From contig JAYKYS010000007.1 in NCBI GenBank assembly GCA_036924285.1, positions 1,736,001 to 1,800,000 of the forward strand: DNA of 64,000 bases, read 5' to 3'. Shown in pieces: positions 1 through 9,670 of this stretch. The notes under the pieces were generated by a model. That model was not told where the DNA came from, ran no database searches, and saw only the letters and a list, made by a program, of their open reading frames with translations. The translations under genes and the position numbers were made by a program. The DNA comes from Asterella californica. Lineage: Eukaryota > Streptophyta > Marchantiopsida > Marchantiales > Aytoniaceae. The stretch's first letter is position 1, and every line of letters begins with the position of its first letter.

Positions 1-203
1 CCCGTTCGTCACTTTGGTTTCAACGGTTCTCACGGTTGATCGGAGGCCGCAGGCTCAACTGATTCAAAGTTGAGCAGCTCAGAGAAGAAAAAAGGTTTTC
101 TTCTCCGAATGCAACCTTCAACACGTAAGGACGAAAACAACGTTCGACTTGCATGTGTTAAGCATATCGCTAGCGTTCATTCTGAGCCAGGATCAAACTC
201 TTT
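1..203 (-). rRNA. rrn18: Mitochondrial SSU rRNA, 5'-end fragment (copy A)
   Basis: Read on the minus strand, this begins with the conserved SSU start (GAGTTTGATCCTGGCTCAG near 180-200) followed by the plant-mitochondrial form of the first domain (AACGCTAGCGATATGCTTAA and CAAGTCGAACGTTGTTTTCG). It runs off the left edge of the window, so only about 200 bp of the gene is visible. The same segment recurs at 20,240-20,465 as the 5' end of a much longer copy. The start is preserved exactly, but the pieces downstream of the gene in this module are scrambled, so I doubt that a continuous functional rRNA is made from here. Confidence 0.9.
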
Positions 204-450
204 TTTTAGTATGATTATTTAATTTACGCATAAATAGGATTTGAACCTATACAAACTTAAAATATAAATCATCTTGTGTATCACTAACCAATTAAGCATC
301 CTACTAAGAAATAAGGTCCAAAACATCGCACAAATATTTTCATCCATTTTATATGATGCTTCATCTTCGGGTTTCAACCCTAAAAGCAAAAAATTTGATT
401 GTTTTTTCGTTTTTATGGTAACAAAAAGAAAATCAAGATGTATATAGAAA

Positions 451-492
451 GGGAGACAATCCAACCACAGGTTCCCTAACCTGTGGTTACCA
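451..492 (-). rRNA. rrn18: SSU rRNA 3'-terminal fragment (helix 45)
   Basis: The minus strand carries GGTAACC, then a long hairpin with an AGGG/GGAA-type loop, then TGTGGTTGGATTGTCTCCC. That is the universal 3' end of SSU rRNA (helix 45 plus tail). It lies upstream of the 5' start of rrn18 in the same orientation, while the 3' domain that should precede it lies at 841-1240 on the opposite strand. The gene pieces are therefore out of order here. Confidence 0.75.
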
Positions 493-840
493 GATTATTA
501 GTTTGCAAAGTCAGAAATCCAACATTCCTTACGAGCCTCTGGTTAGCAAGTGTTTTAACCAAAGAAAGCCCTACGGGCCTTTGTTTAACCTACCGTGACC
601 GGTACAAGAAAAGCTAGCACTCATGGACCCTGAGGGACCAGAGGTCAGTAACGACTACAAACAAATGAAAGGCTTAATATACCTCCTTCATGCTTAAATA
701 ACAGAAGTTCTTCACGCTTATATAGCTTAATTACCTTACAGAACCAGTGAAGCCTAGCCAAAGCTTAACGTTATGGCATAATTCTGCATAAGAACTACCC
801 AAATAGTTCTTATACCAAGTGCAAAAATAAGCTTGAGAAA

Positions 841-1151
841 GCTCTATGGATATGACCAAACAAGGTTGTCGGTATTCTCTGACGAACGAAGCTCTCAGAG
901 CATTGTACACTTCACACTGAGTTCCTCAGTCTTAGTCAAAATGATTGACACGTGCTGTGCCATGTGCTGCACTCACAAGAAACTGCCAGTGATATACTGG
1001 AGGAAGGTGGGGATGACGTCAAGTCCGCATGGCCCTTATGGGCTGGGCTACACACGTGCTACAATGGCAATTATAATTGGAAGCAATGCTGTAAGGCGGA
1101 GCGAATCCAGAAAGATTGCCTAAGTTCGGATTGTTCTTTGCAACTCGAGAA

Positions 1152-1201
<50 letters not shown>

Positions 1202-1240
1202 AGTACTCGGGCCCTGTACAAACTGCCCGTCAAACCATGT
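841..1240 (+). rRNA. rrn18: SSU rRNA 3'-domain fragment (copy A)
   Basis: The plus strand shows conserved SSU 3'-domain blocks in order: GAGGAAGGTGGGGATGACG, GGCTACACACGTGCTACAAT, GGAATCGCTAGTAATCGCGG, GCATGCCGCGGTGAATA and a decoding-region block read as TGTACAAACTGCCCGTC. The last departs from the near-universal TGTACACACCGCCCGTC. Similarity fades just after it, where helix 44 should begin. The upstream edge is vague (near 841) because the 1060-1110 region is already divergent. The fragment faces away from the 5' fragment at 1-203. Confidence 0.88.
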
Positions 1241-2131
1241 AAAATGGTATCTACATAAGGTTCGAGAGGTATTTCAACACTTCCAACCTCCGAAATCTCA
1301 CCAGTTTTACTGGTTGAGGCAACATCCTTCACGCTGTTTCTTTCTTATGTCCAGTTGAAACATATGCGATTTGAATAAAGAAAAAAACGCCTTCTCAGTA
1401 TTAAGCCATCTTTTCCTATCTACTAAATCTAAAAGTATATACGTAATGCAGGACACCAGTGCAACCTGTAAAGTTAACAAACAATAAGAATTTCACACCT
1501 TTTACATGAATCATCAGAATTGCCCTTACGGGTCTCGTCCCCCTACGGACCTTGTGAAAAGGTTTGGAGTTCTGTAATAAATATTATAAATTCACTTTTA
1601 TTGAAGCAGAATTACTACACAAGTCTTTATCTCTACAAGACTAAGGTCTTTGTACCAAATTCGGGTCTAATGGTATTTTGAATGCATGACTTATGAATTC
1701 AATAATTTTATGGCAATCTTCAGGGGTTTTATCGTAAATAAAAAAGTAGATGCTTCTTCACCCTTTCTATAAATCACTTTTAGTGTATTCAATGGAAAAA
1801 AAATTTGTACGCAAACCCAACTTCTTTTTCATATTGAAATATCCTTTATATATGATAACTCATCTTTATATATGATTATTCATCAAACTTTGTCTCCTCA
1901 TCACATTGTCTAACCTATCTATATAAACTTGTACCCAATCTTCCTTGGTTATCAACTCCTTAAACACATAACAATTGGGTGTCGGGTAAAGTTGACATAA
2001 CCTTTTCATCAAAAACTAAAGCCAAACCTTTTCAATCAGGATCAAGCGTTCTAAAAATGTTGACTATTTCAAAACTCTTTACTTTAATAGTGAAAAATAG
2101 AAAGTTGTATTTGATTGTTTCACGACTTTTA
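1241..2131. other. Spacer, copy A
   Basis: AT-rich sequence between the rrn18 3' domain and the polymerase remnant. It holds a hairpin at about 1297-1313 (ACCAGT-tttt-ACTGGT). The same spacer occurs in copies B and C. I see no gene in it. Confidence 0.6.
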
Positions 2132-3950
2132 TTTTTAAGAAAGTTTGTATCCATTTGACTCAAAACCTCCCCCAACAAAATTGATCTTCAACCGCCGTAA
2201 CCGCTCGATTTTTAAACTACTATTAAAGCTATAAACATATTTATCAAAATCTTCAAGCGATTTTAGATTATGAATCTTGAACGGGTATGTTTTAACAGAT
2301 CTATTGATCAAAGTTTTCATATTGAAGACATTCTCCCAAGGTTTACTCAGCAAATAATCTACATCATTTTAAACTATTTTTTGTCGATTTAATCTTATCA
2401 ATTTGACGCTTAAAATCGTATTGAGTTCAATGTACTTATACAACTCGATATTCCCGAAAGGAAACTCTTTGTAGACAGAAATGAAACTTGTCAAAATTTT
2501 TCTGACATTTCAAGTTTTACAACTTGAACACATTACCTTACTTTGAAAGCAATCAAATAATTGACTTATATCAACGGTCTCGGCAGGTTTCTGCAGACCC
2601 GCCATAGCTAATATTTGACCTTTAAACAAGTGCAATTGTCCTCGAGTTTTCCAGGAATATCACTTAGAAGTACTACCTTTCTCTTCTAAGTAACTAGATT
2701 TAACTTCTCCCGGGGGGAGTGAGCTAAAGCCCTCTCCCTTTGGTCGACTGTCTCGTCGACCCTCAAAATCTAAAAACAGACTTTTTATAAAGATTTATTA
2801 AAGGCCTCTGGACAACAGTAAAAACCTCATCTAAAGATAAGGTCGAAATAAATCCGTCGACCGTAGCCGACACGACTAAACCCCTATGAATTGAAATCTC
2901 GTTCAAAATTGAACCTAAAACTCCTCTACCCGGTAACTAAACTAGCGATGTAAGGGTTTGTAAGTTGACCTCCTTTCCCTAACATGTGACTCCCGACCTG
3001 GTATCGAAATAACCCTTTACAAGTCCATAAAGTGAAATGAAAACAAGTTTCTAGAAAGCGTTGCCTAGTGTTCCTTTACTATAGGTATTACGTTTTCAAG
3101 GGATTTAATTCACGAATTTTGCTAAAGGTTTCAGTTTCGGCGGCCCTCCGGGCCTTCGATTAGTTTTCAATCAGCTCCTATCCACAAAGCAAGAGAGATC
3201 TTAAACCCTATACATTGAGTTTAACCGCTTAAAGGAAATATAAGATCATTACGCGTTTTAACTAGAAGACAAGAATATTTCACGGAGTCCGAGAAGTGAA
3301 AGTCAACATCTCCGAATCCAAAAACATCAGCAGGTTTTAAATCATTCAAATCCTTTGTTACGTATGCTCCACCCAAATCTAGCCACGGTAACATCTTCAT
3401 CCCTATAGAATAAGCGTCAGTCAGCTCTAAATCATGAAACTGCTTCTCAATCAAACCGACCACAAAGGACTTCACCCCGACCACCCATAAAACTATTATG
3501 AGCGAAACTATTATATCTTTCAAAGTTACTACTACTACAAAACAACTTTCTTATACTCAATCCTTCACATTTCAGAAAGGATTCAAAACATCTATAGCAG
3601 ATATCCCTCCAATTGTTAATCAAATTGTCCTCTCTCTGTGAGTCAAATTATGGATACTAAGCCAATAGGACAACGCAATAACAGAATCTATCATAGCATA
3701 GTTAGAAAATTTCGTAGGGTTTTCATTAATAAAATCTCCATAGTCTTTATATTCTCAACAATATCCCTCTTTTCAAGTCCTACAAATTGACCTAAAGAAG
3801 CTAAGTCTTTATAACCCGCAGGTGCTAACAAGGCGGTGTCTAGTAAACGAGTTTCGAGATCCATCATTCCCCCCCCCCCTTTAAACTCAATATGAACCTC
3901 CGTAGGACCTCTCATTGTAACGAATGAACCTGGACACGAATCGATTCCTT
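2132..3950 (-). pseudogene. Decayed organellar/plasmid B-type DNA polymerase (copy A)
   Basis: Four blocks in order on the minus strand, in shifting frames, resemble a protein-primed family-B polymerase of the organellar/linear-plasmid kind. First, 3691-3915 gives LLDTALLAPAGYKDLASLG, an exonuclease-domain block. Second, 3221-3523 gives a palm motif-A-like stretch (AYSIGMKMLP) and then LPVKTRNDLIFPLSG-type sequence. Third, about 2740-2960 gives SATVDGFIS-like sequence where motif C (TDS/TDG) is expected. Fourth, 2135-2510 is a probable C-terminal part. Family assignment is from remembered motif order, not a search. A poly-C run at 3868-3876 and other indels break the frame. Three more copies lie in the window. 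Confidence 0.65.
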
Positions 3951-4618
3951 TCTTTATCTTATTAAAATCTCGAAATGTTTACATTTCGGCTAGAGTTCAA
4001 TGAGATATTAAATAAAAGCGGTATATTGGCCAGTCTGGCCCAGGAGGTTGAACTCCTGTCAGACTTTTTCAAATACTTGAAATACAACCTATTAGAAAAG
4101 TAAAATGAATCCGATCACCTTTCTTCAGTCAAAATAATATGATTTTCATTCACTCCCAGATCAATGCTCACTATCAATAGTTGGTAAGACAATACCTTAT
4201 TACCGAACGTAGAATGAAAACTCCGATTTCTATCTTTGACTCTCTTTCTATCTTTAGCATTGAATTCCTGGAAAGATTATTCTCCCTGGGTCTGTCTTTT
4301 TGACACACCTACAAAAGACTTATCGTCCTTGGAAAGTTTACTATTGAAATCATTTCTAACATATTCTGAATCGAGACCCATGAAAACTTCTAATGAATAT
4401 ATTTTCCATCGGTCTATCGCTACACCAATCAGCTTCGTTATCCTTCCAAGTGACTTGACTGTAATCTGTTAGCCTATCACAGGCCTCAAATTGACTACTA
4501 AATCTTTCACCTTATTAATACTATAACAATATGCCTTAGTTACAACCTCCTTAACTCAATTTTTAGAATTTCAGGTTTTTAAAGGAGACTTCAAAATTGA
4601 ATAGATGAATTTCAGTTT

Positions 4619-5050
4619 CTAAACCGGATTATAATCCGAAAGCTTTGATTGATCAATATATTTCTCAAAACCTGTGGAGTTCAACCTCAGCAGCCTGCAT
4701 ATGAATCCTGAAAATTCTTTGCAAGTGTACACAGATGATTTCTTCATGTGAGCTATGCAGTATCCTATTCGCATTTCCAGTGAGCCGTTGGCTGTAAGCT
4801 GCAAGCATACAGCTAGCCGCGAGCGCATAACCTCCTCGCGGGTCACGGGAAACAAAAGCCCCAATAATAAACATAGGGTATAGGAAGGGCTCGCGTTAAG
4901 GACAAGGAAGGCACCTCCTTCGATGCCTTTACAACTCGGATGTAGTAAATCAATTATTTCATGAAATAATAATATACAAAAGCATATATAGAGAAAGCAC
5001 AGCTTAATAATAGAAGATACGTATATTATAAAAAAGCCATGGAGTGTCAC
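4619..5050 (-). CDS. Unknown 143-codon ORF upstream of the polymerase remnant (copy A)
   Basis: An open frame of 143 codons on the same strand as the polymerase remnant and upstream of it. Residues 5-35 are strongly hydrophobic (FFIIYVSSIIKLCFLYICF), suggesting one or two membrane segments. The C-terminal half is polar, with CKEFSGFICRLLRLNSTG. Near-identical open frames occur in copies C (143 codons) and D (140), and copy B keeps only the last 43 codons. I recognise no family. It could be the N-terminal part of the former plasmid ORF, or an open frame kept by chance because the copies are young. Confidence 0.4.
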   Translation of the reverse strand: MTLHGFFIIYVSSIIKLCFLYICFCILLFHEIIDLLHPSCKGIEGGAFLVLNASPSYTLCLLLGLLFPVTREEVMRSRLAVCLQLTANGSLEMRIGYCIAHMKKSSVYTCKEFSGFICRLLRLNSTGFEKYIDQSKLSDYNPV

Positions 5051-5572
5051 TACTAATAAAGATATTTAGTAGTGACTTTTCATTATTTATAATAAATAAA
5101 GGCGTTGGAATTTTTCATGGGGGGATTATAGTCTTCGTGCGCGTAAATCTACAACCCATTTCCGGCCGTATCAGCCGGCGTGTGCAGAAAAGCCATTTCA
5201 GGTCTATTACAGAGGACCCTTCTTTCGTAAAACCAAAGAAGTATCCAAAGGACCCTTCGGATCAAAGAAAAAATGATTTTTTTACTATCATATATTTTCT
5301 ACTTTTTTGTCATAACGCATTATTTTACCATCCATCTCGGATCGTGAAGCTGAGAGTTCTTCTGGGTTTCGTCCACCGCATCTAGTCTCACCTCAGTGAC
5401 CCTGGGATTCTCTGAGCTGTACAAGGCTACGGTAGGAGCCGAGGCCCCAGGGGGGACTTTCTGACAGGGAAAAAAACTGAAAAAGCCCCAGGGGGACTGT
5501 TAGAGAAACAAAGAAAAAAAGCTGACAGGAAAAAATTGACAAGGAAAAAGAAGTATGAATTTTTCGTTCCTT

Positions 5573-6062
5573 TTAATCAAGAAGGTCTAGATCTATTTTA
5601 TAAGGAAATTGTATTTGTTGAGGTTCATATAATACCATAGCTTTTAGTGTTTTATAATTGGCTTCTAAATGATTAGGTTTCATTTTCCTTATTCGGTTAG
5701 TTTGGAAATTTTGTCTTATGTTTGATTTGAAAAAATCTAAAGAATTTTCTTGAATAGATATAAGATCACCGTTGGATACTTGAAAACCAGGAATATTTAC
5801 CTTTTTATAATTGACACAAATATTTTTATGACTTATTAGTTGCCTTGCTTGAAACATAGTTGAACAAAAATTAAGACGAACCAGATTAAAGTCCAATCCT
5901 TTTTCTATATTGAATAGAAAACTGTTATTTTTTTGTTGAAGCTCCGAAATAAGTAATTTTTGTTTTAGAGTCAGTTCTAAAGTTCTAAGTTCTAAAGTTA
6001 AAATTTGGCTTTAAAGTTACAGTTAAAATTTGGCGATAAACTTTAAATCTTGATGCAAACAT
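5573..6062 (-). pseudogene. rps4: Mitochondrial ribosomal protein S4, internally deleted (copy A)
   Basis: The C-terminal about 105 codons match plant mitochondrial S4, with the S4 RNA-binding region (STMFQARQLISHKNICVNY) and the end PYKIDLDLLD. The start codon and first residues are still visible at 6062 downwards, but the middle of the gene (about 60 codons in copy C) is missing and replaced by a short repetitive stretch (TTCTAAAGTT units near 5975-6010). S4 is a primary binder of SSU rRNA. This copy cannot encode the full protein of about 195 residues. Confidence 0.85.
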
Positions 6063-6090
6063 ATGAAGTTTAATTTGTTTTTTTAGCCAT

Positions 6091-6160
6091 TGGGGATAAC
6101 GGGAATCGAACCCATATCCTCTGCTGGAAGGCAGATAATTTACCTTTAATCTATATCCGC
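6091..6160 (-). tRNA. trnG: tRNA-Gly(UCC), copy A, degenerate
   Basis: Cloverleaf with T arm GGGTTCGATTCCC and anticodon TCC. The acceptor 3' strand reads TATCCCC instead of TATCCGC, so a pair is lost. As in all four copies, the anticodon loop is CTTCCA, one base short of seven. Confidence 0.8.
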
Positions 6161-7013
6161 ATTGAAAACAAAATATAGAATTTTACCGTCATGAATTATC
6201 GCTGATGATTCATGATCAACACCTGCTTGATTCACAAAATAAGGGTCTTTTAGGAATGGTTATTCCGAAGCTCGTTGAACACAGTGAATAGAGACTGGAA
6301 GCTAGCTAAACGAGTAGCACATCGTATACTGTATGGGCTTACAAAGAAAAAAAATCTTTTGATGTCCTGCCGCATGCTTCTATGGCCTGTAGGGCGAAGC
6401 TTGAATGAAAAAAGCAAACCCACAAAGTAAGCAAAGCACAGAGCATAACGCTGTTATGCGAGAGGCTAAAGCACAAGTCTAGCTACTGAGAGCACGTGGA
6501 GCTATTTTCACTGACTACCTTATTCTCGCCAGAGAGTCCTTCGATCTGCTACACCCCTATGCTAATAGAGCTAATAAAGCTCCGGGCTGCTGGCGCGTCT
6601 ACGCTGTTTCTTTTTTAGTAGAGGGCGCACAAAATATATAGATTTATCCTCTGCTGCTGACAGCAGCTCCTGTAGATTTTGAACAGTCATATTTAGTCAG
6701 TTACTTACACGAAGCCTCGTGGAGTACGGAATAGCCAAGGCTCCTCTGACTGTAGCTTGAACGTAAGAGTTCCCGCCAAGCCCTCTCCCTCTGGTGCTCA
6801 TGTGCGGAAATCGTCAACTTTCTAGCCTTCGGGCCTTCGGGGCCACTCGGGTCGCTTACTCCGTGCTTTGGTCCTTCGGGTTCGGGTCGAGCCTTACAAA
6901 CCTAGCAAAAAATAATAATAATTTTTTGTTTATTCTCTGAACTTTCATTTACATAGTAATTGAATATTAGGTTGATTATTGTTTGCTTCAAGTTTAAGAG
7001 CTGATTACGAAAA
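6161..7013. other. Spacer between trnG and trnS, copy A
   Basis: No gene seen. It contains GC-rich short repeats shared with the other copies, including CTCTCCCTCTGGTGCTC near 6785 and runs built on CCTTCGGG near 6830-6890. Confidence 0.55.
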
Positions 7014-7097
7014 GGATGGATGTCTGAGCGGTTGAAAGAGTCGGTCTTGAAAACCGAAGTATTGAGAATACCGGGGGTTCGAATCCCTCTCCATCCG
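7014..7097 (+). tRNA. trnS: tRNA-Ser(UGA), copy A
   Basis: 84-nt class II tRNA: acceptor GGATGGA/TCCATCC, anticodon loop CTTGAAA (UGA), a long variable arm and T arm GGGGGTTCGAATCCCTC. All stems pair. The gene is kept in all four copies and looks folding-competent. Confidence 0.95.
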
Positions 7098-7587
7098 TGA
7101 GTATGTTAATGAGTTAACTGCATTCTCTTCAATGCCTTTTCCCGAACCCTAGGGCTCTTCGGGCACTCGACCTATAAGGAGAGGGTCGAGCCGCCTCTGG
7201 TGTTCGTGCACGAAAATCGTCAAGGCATTTCTGGCCTTCGGCCCTTCGGACGGCCCGAAGGATACTGCTTTGGCTTCCCGAAAAAAGGGCGCAGAAACTT
7301 TCCAGTATCTGCCCGCAGGCACGTAATGCGAAGAAAAAAGGGCCCCGGACTTTTTTGTCTGACTGACAAAGCCCCGGACTTTGTTGTGTCAGACACCACA
7401 AAACAAAATACTGTCCGACAAGGGCCCGCGACTGTCTGATAGGGCCCCTGGAGAAACTGTCAGACAGTCCCCCTGGGGGCCCTGTCAGACAAGAAAAGGC
7501 AAAAACCCGATGCTTTCAAAAAAATGATTTACCTAAAATAGTTTTTTTTCCTGCGGTACAAAAACTAATTGAACCAATTCGAACTTG
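7098..7587. repeat. GC-rich palindrome cluster (TGTCAGACA family), copy A
   Basis: Between trnS and trnL the sequence is packed with palindromic units such as CTGTCAGACAG and GTCCGACA, separated by C- and G-rich runs (GGGCCC, CCCCCTGGGGG), mainly 7365-7500. The open frames across it are by-products of this repetition. The matching cluster lies at 13,760-13,900 and 27,640-27,790, with single units near 13,312, 35,338 and 36,494. Confidence 0.7.
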
Positions 7588-7672
7588 TACGGATCGAGAG
7601 ACTCGAACCCCCACGAACATTATGGTCACCAGAACCTAAACCTGGCATGTCTATCAATTCCATCATATCCGC
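7588..7672 (-). tRNA. trnL: tRNA-Leu(UAG), copy A
   Basis: 85-nt class II tRNA. 5' GCGGATA, anticodon loop TTTAGGT region giving UAG, T arm GGGGGTTCGAGTCTCTC. One T-stem pair is weakened compared with copy B (GAGTCCCTC). Confidence 0.92.
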
Positions 7673-7918
7673 CAACCCTTGAAGTTATGCAATCACTAGG
7701 TCTTGGATAAAGAAAAATATAGAAAAAAGGAAAGAGAAGTGAAAAAAGCTTGTTCCGGGTCAACAAATTTTATATTTTTTTGATATATATCAATTTGTCA
7801 ACACCGGTGCCTGTTAGGCTTGGCGTAATGGCTCGTAATATATGATCCCCTCCACCCGAAGACACTAAGTTATATTTGGATGCGTATACGAACTGCCAGA
7901 GTTACTAAATCCAAAGCT

Positions 7919-7991
7919 TGGGTATAGCAGGACTTGAACCTGCGACCTTTAAGTTAAAAGCCTATTGCTCTACCAACTGAGCTATACACCC
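7919..7991 (-). tRNA. trnK: tRNA-Lys(UUU), copy A
   Basis: 73-nt tRNA with acceptor GGGTGTA/TATACCC, D arm GCTCAGTTGGTAGAGC, anticodon loop CTTTTAA and T arm GCAGGTTCAAGTCCTGC. It looks intact. Confidence 0.95.
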
Positions 7992-8726
7992 AGAGATTCT
8001 TTATTATGACAATTTCAATTCTTTAATTGGACAACAAATTCATGAAAAACAACTCTGACCTACAATGCGTATAGCAATTTATTCACGGTGTAGCGAAAAA
8101 GAAAACAATAGATATCTTTTTGTATTTTCGCATTTTGGAACTGTAAAACAAAGAAACTAGGATAAGCAAGAGAACAAAGTGGAAGGAGCCACCACCAGAT
8201 ATTTGGTCACAGCTATCTTTTGCCCACTTTACCAATCAAAGTGATCAATTTGTGCTTAGAACCGGGTCCGAAGGGCCGAAGACCAGAAATGCCTTGACGA
8301 TTTCCGTGCACTTCGCCGGTTGAGAAAGAAGAGTTCTCTGTAATGGAGTTTTTTCTCAGCCATTTCGGCTCGTGTCCTATCAGTTTTTTTCTTTTTTTAT
8401 CAATTTTCAAGAGAATGAAAAGAGAGAGAGAGAGATATATATTTTTTAGTGCTATGTGGACAATGACTATACGACGCAGGCCCTCTGCCTCTTGGTCGCA
8501 GCGCTATGGACTTTTCTCGTTTTCCGCCGTCTCCCTACGGCCTTCATTCGCTTTTCCTAAAAACAATATTGTAGCAAAGTTCGGAATGACCTTCAACACA
8601 CCCAACTGCCAAGCCGCGGGGGTGGTTCGTAATGGATCTACTACTATGTCAATCCAACACGAAAGGTTATATGCATCCTTGTAACATCTTTCAGCCTAAC
8701 GTTCATTACTTCGGTCTTATGGAATA
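7992..8726. other. Spacer between trnK and trnI, copy A
   Basis: No gene seen. It includes a short GA/TA microsatellite near 8418-8445 and one copy of the dispersed motif that contains GAAATCGTCAAGGCATTTCT (minus-strand reading near 8285-8305). Confidence 0.55.
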
Positions 8727-8800
8727 TAGGCTTAGTAGGACTCGAGCCTACAATATCACCGTTATGAGCGATGTGTTTGAACCAATTAAACTATAAGCCC
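8727..8800 (-). tRNA. trnI: tRNA-Ile(CAU), copy A
   Basis: 74-nt tRNA: acceptor GGGCTTA/TAAGCCT, anticodon loop CTCATAA and T arm GTAGGCTCGAGTCCTAC. CAU could mean Met or lysidine-modified Ile. The acceptor and D arm match the plant-organelle trnI(CAU) type, so I prefer Ile. The anticodon stem has a mismatch not present in copy C. Confidence 0.88.
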
Positions 8801-9349
8801 CGGATTCGTTATGCTCACTGACATAGCGAATAAAGCCCATCTGCGGCCTTCGTGAGCTATGTGAAGCAGAGAATCAAAGGAAAAAGAGGCCCGCTCCAAT
8901 CGTAAAGCGCTATCCCTCTGGTCGAGTGCTACGCACCTGTCCTGAGCTAAGCACCTCTCCCTCAGGTCTTCGCACTACGTGCCTCCTTTCGTCAAGGCGG
9001 AAATGACTTGATGATTTTCCTTATTTGGCTTTACGAAAGAAGGGGTTTTACAAGCCAAATAACTATCCCTTGGACCCTGGAGAAGTAAGCATAAAAATAT
9101 GACGTTTTCTGCTCTTTGACCTCTCCCCGTTAGGATAGAGAGACAAAGCTCTTTACTCAAGAACAATCCTTTTTGAATTCCTTGAGGGCTCTACTGTCTA
9201 AGCAGATGGAAAGGTCAAATACCCCCTTGTTTTTTGTTAGTTCTTTTATGCGTGTGCGGCGAGGGAAGGGCTCAAACGTACGAAACGTTCGAGCCCTAAG
9301 GTGCTCGTTTTAGGAAATAAAAAAGAAAAAAAGAAAAATTTGCAGCACA
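8801..9349. other. Spacer between trnI and atp9, copy A
   Basis: No gene seen. It has dispersed motifs of the GGTCGAG/CTCTCCC family (about 8915-8960) and a purine-rich run just 3' of atp9. Confidence 0.55.
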
Positions 9350-9487
9350 TTAAAAGACAAATAATATTAAAAATCCCATCATTAAGGCAAACAAAGCAAT
9401 AGCTTCAGTTAAAGCAAAACCTAAAATGGCATAACCAAATAATTGCTTAGCCAATGATGGATTTCGTGCAACAAAATTAATCAAAGA
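9350..9487 (-). CDS. atp9: ATP synthase subunit 9, last exon (copy A)
   Basis: The exon reads [20 protein letters not shown] and on to [14 protein letters not shown], then TAA. This is the second transmembrane hairpin of the F0 c-ring subunit and includes the acidic proton-carrying residue in LTEAIAL. It is 45 codons, matching residues 30-74 of the usual 74-residue protein, and follows directly after group II intron domains V and VI. The insertion point is therefore after codon 29 (site 87). The first exon is not in the window. Copy C differs by INSVA for INFVA. The exon is uninterrupted but cannot make a protein alone. Confidence 0.93.
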   Translation of the reverse strand, partial: SLINFVARNPSLAKQLFGYAILGFALTEAIALFALMMGFLILFVF

Positions 9488-9670
9488 ATACCGATAGGGT
9501 TCTTCCTCCCGGTCCGAACCACACGTACAAGTTTCCCTGCATGTGGCTCGTCCATGGCAATTTCTTCAGCTTTTGTGGCTTGGCCGTATAAGCACTACTA
9601 GCCCTCCTTACACCGGGACGCACGACTACTGTGCAATTCCCCCCTCCCCTGCACCTTGTAACTAAGAGTG
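9488..9670 (-). other. Group II intron 3' end in atp9 (copy A)
   Basis: A 34-nt domain V lies at 9516-9549 (GAGCC...GAAA...GGTTC, minus strand), followed by a short domain VI at 9488-9515 and the splice boundary before the exon TCT. This half is shared with copy C up to the sequence GTAACTAAG, after which A and C diverge. No intron-encoded maturase is visible. Confidence 0.85.

Noticed and set aside
235..330. tRNA-like T arm with a D-arm-like partner (also near 20,490-20,570)
   Set aside because: The T arm pairs and a D-arm-like sequence exists, but the acceptor ends do not pair and no convincing anticodon loop is present.
833..1242. 96-codon open frames (and 135-168 codon versions in other copies)
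   Set aside because: They lie inside the conserved SSU rRNA 3' domain. The sequence is rRNA, not protein-coding.
4236..4472. 78-codon plus-strand ORF repeated in copies B, C and D
   Set aside because: It lies antisense to the strand carrying the polymerase remnant and the unknown ORF, with no recognisable motif. Its repetition follows from the copied block.
7129..7439. Overlapping open frames on both strands, repeated in copies B and C
   Set aside because: They run through GC-rich palindromic repeats on both strands and have no domain. The repeats alone keep them open.
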